64,000 nt of DNA from Daphnia carinata. Its lineage: Eukaryota > Arthropoda > Branchiopoda > Diplostraca > Daphniidae. The notes under the pieces were generated by a model. It saw nothing but the letters and a program-made list of their open reading frames with translations, did no database searches and had not been told where the DNA came from. A program made the translations under genes and the position numbers. The stretch is from NCBI RefSeq assembly GCF_022539665.2, contig NC_081331.1:7037534-7101533 (forward strand), written 5' to 3'. Shown in pieces: positions 62,580 through 64,000 of this stretch (its first letter is position 1; each line of letters opens with the position of its first letter).

Positions 62580-64000
62580 ATGAATCTTACAGATTCAACT
62601 GTTGCTTCACGATCTAATTTATCTGGTACTTTTATACTAAAATTTTGTATTTTTTTGTATCTATTAACTCTTCTGGGCTTTGTCAACGACCTGTCGGAAA
62701 CTGAAGAACTTGTGATTGAATACGTGTTGAATCAGCATCGTCAGGATTTGATTTCAATATTAGAGGCCGAAGATGTCGAGCTACATTATTCTGTTGTAGT
62801 ACAGTAAGTGTATTTATCCCTAAAGCCAGGTTGTTCCTGTAGTTTTACATTTCATTTGTTTTTAGTTTTGTGCTACTTCTAGAAACCTATCCTAAATTAT
62901 GTGAAGCAATTTTATCCAATTCATCAAAACATCTTCCTTTGTTTGATGTTGCGTTAGTTAAAGCAGCAAAGATACTGCATAAATCCTTGGAATTAGATAA
63001 ACAAATGGAGCTGATTCCAAAAGACAACATTCATTTTCGAGTCACAGGCCTACCTCACTGTCCTGAAGTGCACAGATCAACAATGCCTAAACTAAAGGAT
63101 GATGGAAAATTTCTCTGTATTCAGGGCACAGTCATAAGAACAACACAGCAAAGGGTTCTAGAATATCAAAAAGAATTCAAATGCAAAAAATGTGGTCATG
63201 AATTTCTAGTAAAGGCTGACTATAATCAATATTACATAATCAAAACTCCACCACAATGCCCTAGCCCTATGAAATGCAAGTCTACTGCGTACCAACCTTT
63301 GGAAAAATCAACACCGACGTATCGAAAAGATTACCAGGAAATCAAATTACAAGAACCAGTTCACAAACTTGCGATTGGGACCGTTCCTACGTCGCTATGG
63401 GTTACCTTAGAAGATGATTTGGTTGACCGGTGCAAACCAGGAGATGACATAATTGTTTGGTAAGCGTAGAAATACAGAAAAAACTGTAGTTTGCCTTTAA
63501 ATTAAAAAAAAATAATTATAACAAAAGTATTATAATAATTTATCATAATTATAGCGGTCTGGTGAGGCGCCGTTGGCAACCCTTTGTCCGGGATCAGCGG
63601 TCAGTTTTGGAACTTGTACTCAAAGGAAACTTTATAGAAGTTGTGAACGAAGCAAAGGTTATGAATAGTGCTGTAAACGAGGAGCTAAACGACGGGTTTA
63701 AACTGTTTTGGTTAAAATACGCCGCCTGCCCTCTAGTTGGCCGAAATATCATTTTGTCGTCGTTTTCCCCTCAAGTGAGATATTCGACGAATAAGTTCTT
63801 TTTAACAATCTAGGAAAATTGTTCCATTTACACAGATTTACGGTCTTTACATCGTCAAACTAGCAGGTAGACCTCATTTCTTTATACATGTATTGGCATC
63901 TATTGATATATCTAGGATCGTAGCTGCCTAAGAAAACAATCAAGATCGAAATTCAAGAATTGCCTTATTTGTTTTAATTCATTTATTCTTTTACAGCTGC
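62580..64000 (+). CDS. MCM9: DNA helicase MCM9, N-terminal part (runs off the window)
   Basis: Exons 62580-62625, 62707-62803, 62866-63459, 63555-63774, 63836-63866 and the first bases of the next at 63997 join in frame. The protein shows the MCM N-terminal domain: FRVTGLPHCPEVHRSTMPK, GTVIRTTQQRVLEY, a zinc finger (CKKCGHEF...CPSPMKC), DYQEIKLQEPVHKLAIG, TLEDDLVDRCKPGDD and FWLKYAACPLVGRNIILSS. These match MCM9 better than MCM8 or MCM2-7. MCM9 pairs with MCM8 in homologous-recombination repair. The AAA+ core lies beyond the edge. The first intron (62626-62706) keeps frame; reading through it would insert a T-rich hydrophobic stretch that no MCM has. Confidence 0.92.

Noticed and set aside
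62626-62706. Hydrophobic segment that could be a membrane anchor on MCM9
   Set aside because: It is T-rich intron with a donor (GTACTT) and an acceptor that keep frame; no MCM protein has such a segment.
1-64000. tRNA, rRNA or CRISPR loci
   Set aside because: No cloverleaf-compatible A/B box pair, rRNA-like sequence or regularly spaced repeats was seen on reading.

Overview
This is a stretch of an arthropod nuclear genome. Several things point that way: compact genes with many 50-100 bp GT-AG introns, a cluster of invertebrate gap-junction (innexin) genes, AT-rich intergenic DNA, and a Myb gene with the animal C-terminal domain. A crustacean of the Daphnia type is my best guess; that is an inference from style, not a proven identification. 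Coordinates below come from hand-splicing. Summed exon lengths are multiples of three for every complete gene model, but single splice sites may be off by a base.

Layout. 1-3717 has no recognisable gene and is probably intron or upstream sequence of the first gene. 3718-7283 (+) holds the 3' exons of an AKAP2/MISP-like protein. 8568-11173 (-) is a KIF22/Kid-type chromokinesin. 12503-15103 (+) is coatomer delta. 15798-17360 (-) is porphobilinogen deaminase. 17782-21413 (+) is VPS39. 21463-22274 (-) is PIG-H. 22745-24219 (+) is fibrillarin. 24639-24944 (-) is an unrecognised small ORF. 25250-26068 (+) is glyoxalase I. 27064-31110 (+) is a SARA/endofin FYVE protein. 33756-38406 (+) is an animal Myb. 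From 38.4 to about 58.9 kb the window is gene-poor: a degenerate local repeat (39.2-40.7 kb) and three innexin genes, all on the minus strand (42191-43990, 49951-51383, 54706-55852). The right end has nuclear cap-binding protein 1 (58938-62291, -) and the 5' part of MCM9 (62580 to the edge, +).

The left half and right edge are housekeeping genes (vesicle traffic, haem, GPI anchors, rRNA processing, RNA cap binding, DNA repair), often head-to-head with short shared promoter gaps. KIF22, Myb and MCM9 are cell-cycle genes, and the Myb upstream region carries CCAAT and E2F-like sites. The gene-poor right half is dominated by the innexins.

Most notable observation: the first innexin ends in a UGA followed directly by CUAG, the classic leaky-stop context, and the frame then stays open for 33 GC-rich, coding-like codons to a UAG. 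This suggests a programmed readthrough isoform. Other points of interest are the repeat family with a near-perfect 32-bp palindrome, recurrent CTCF-like AGATGGC motifs confined to the gene-poor zone, the antisense overlap of VPS39 and PIG-H 3' ends, and a fossil reverse-transcriptase fragment.
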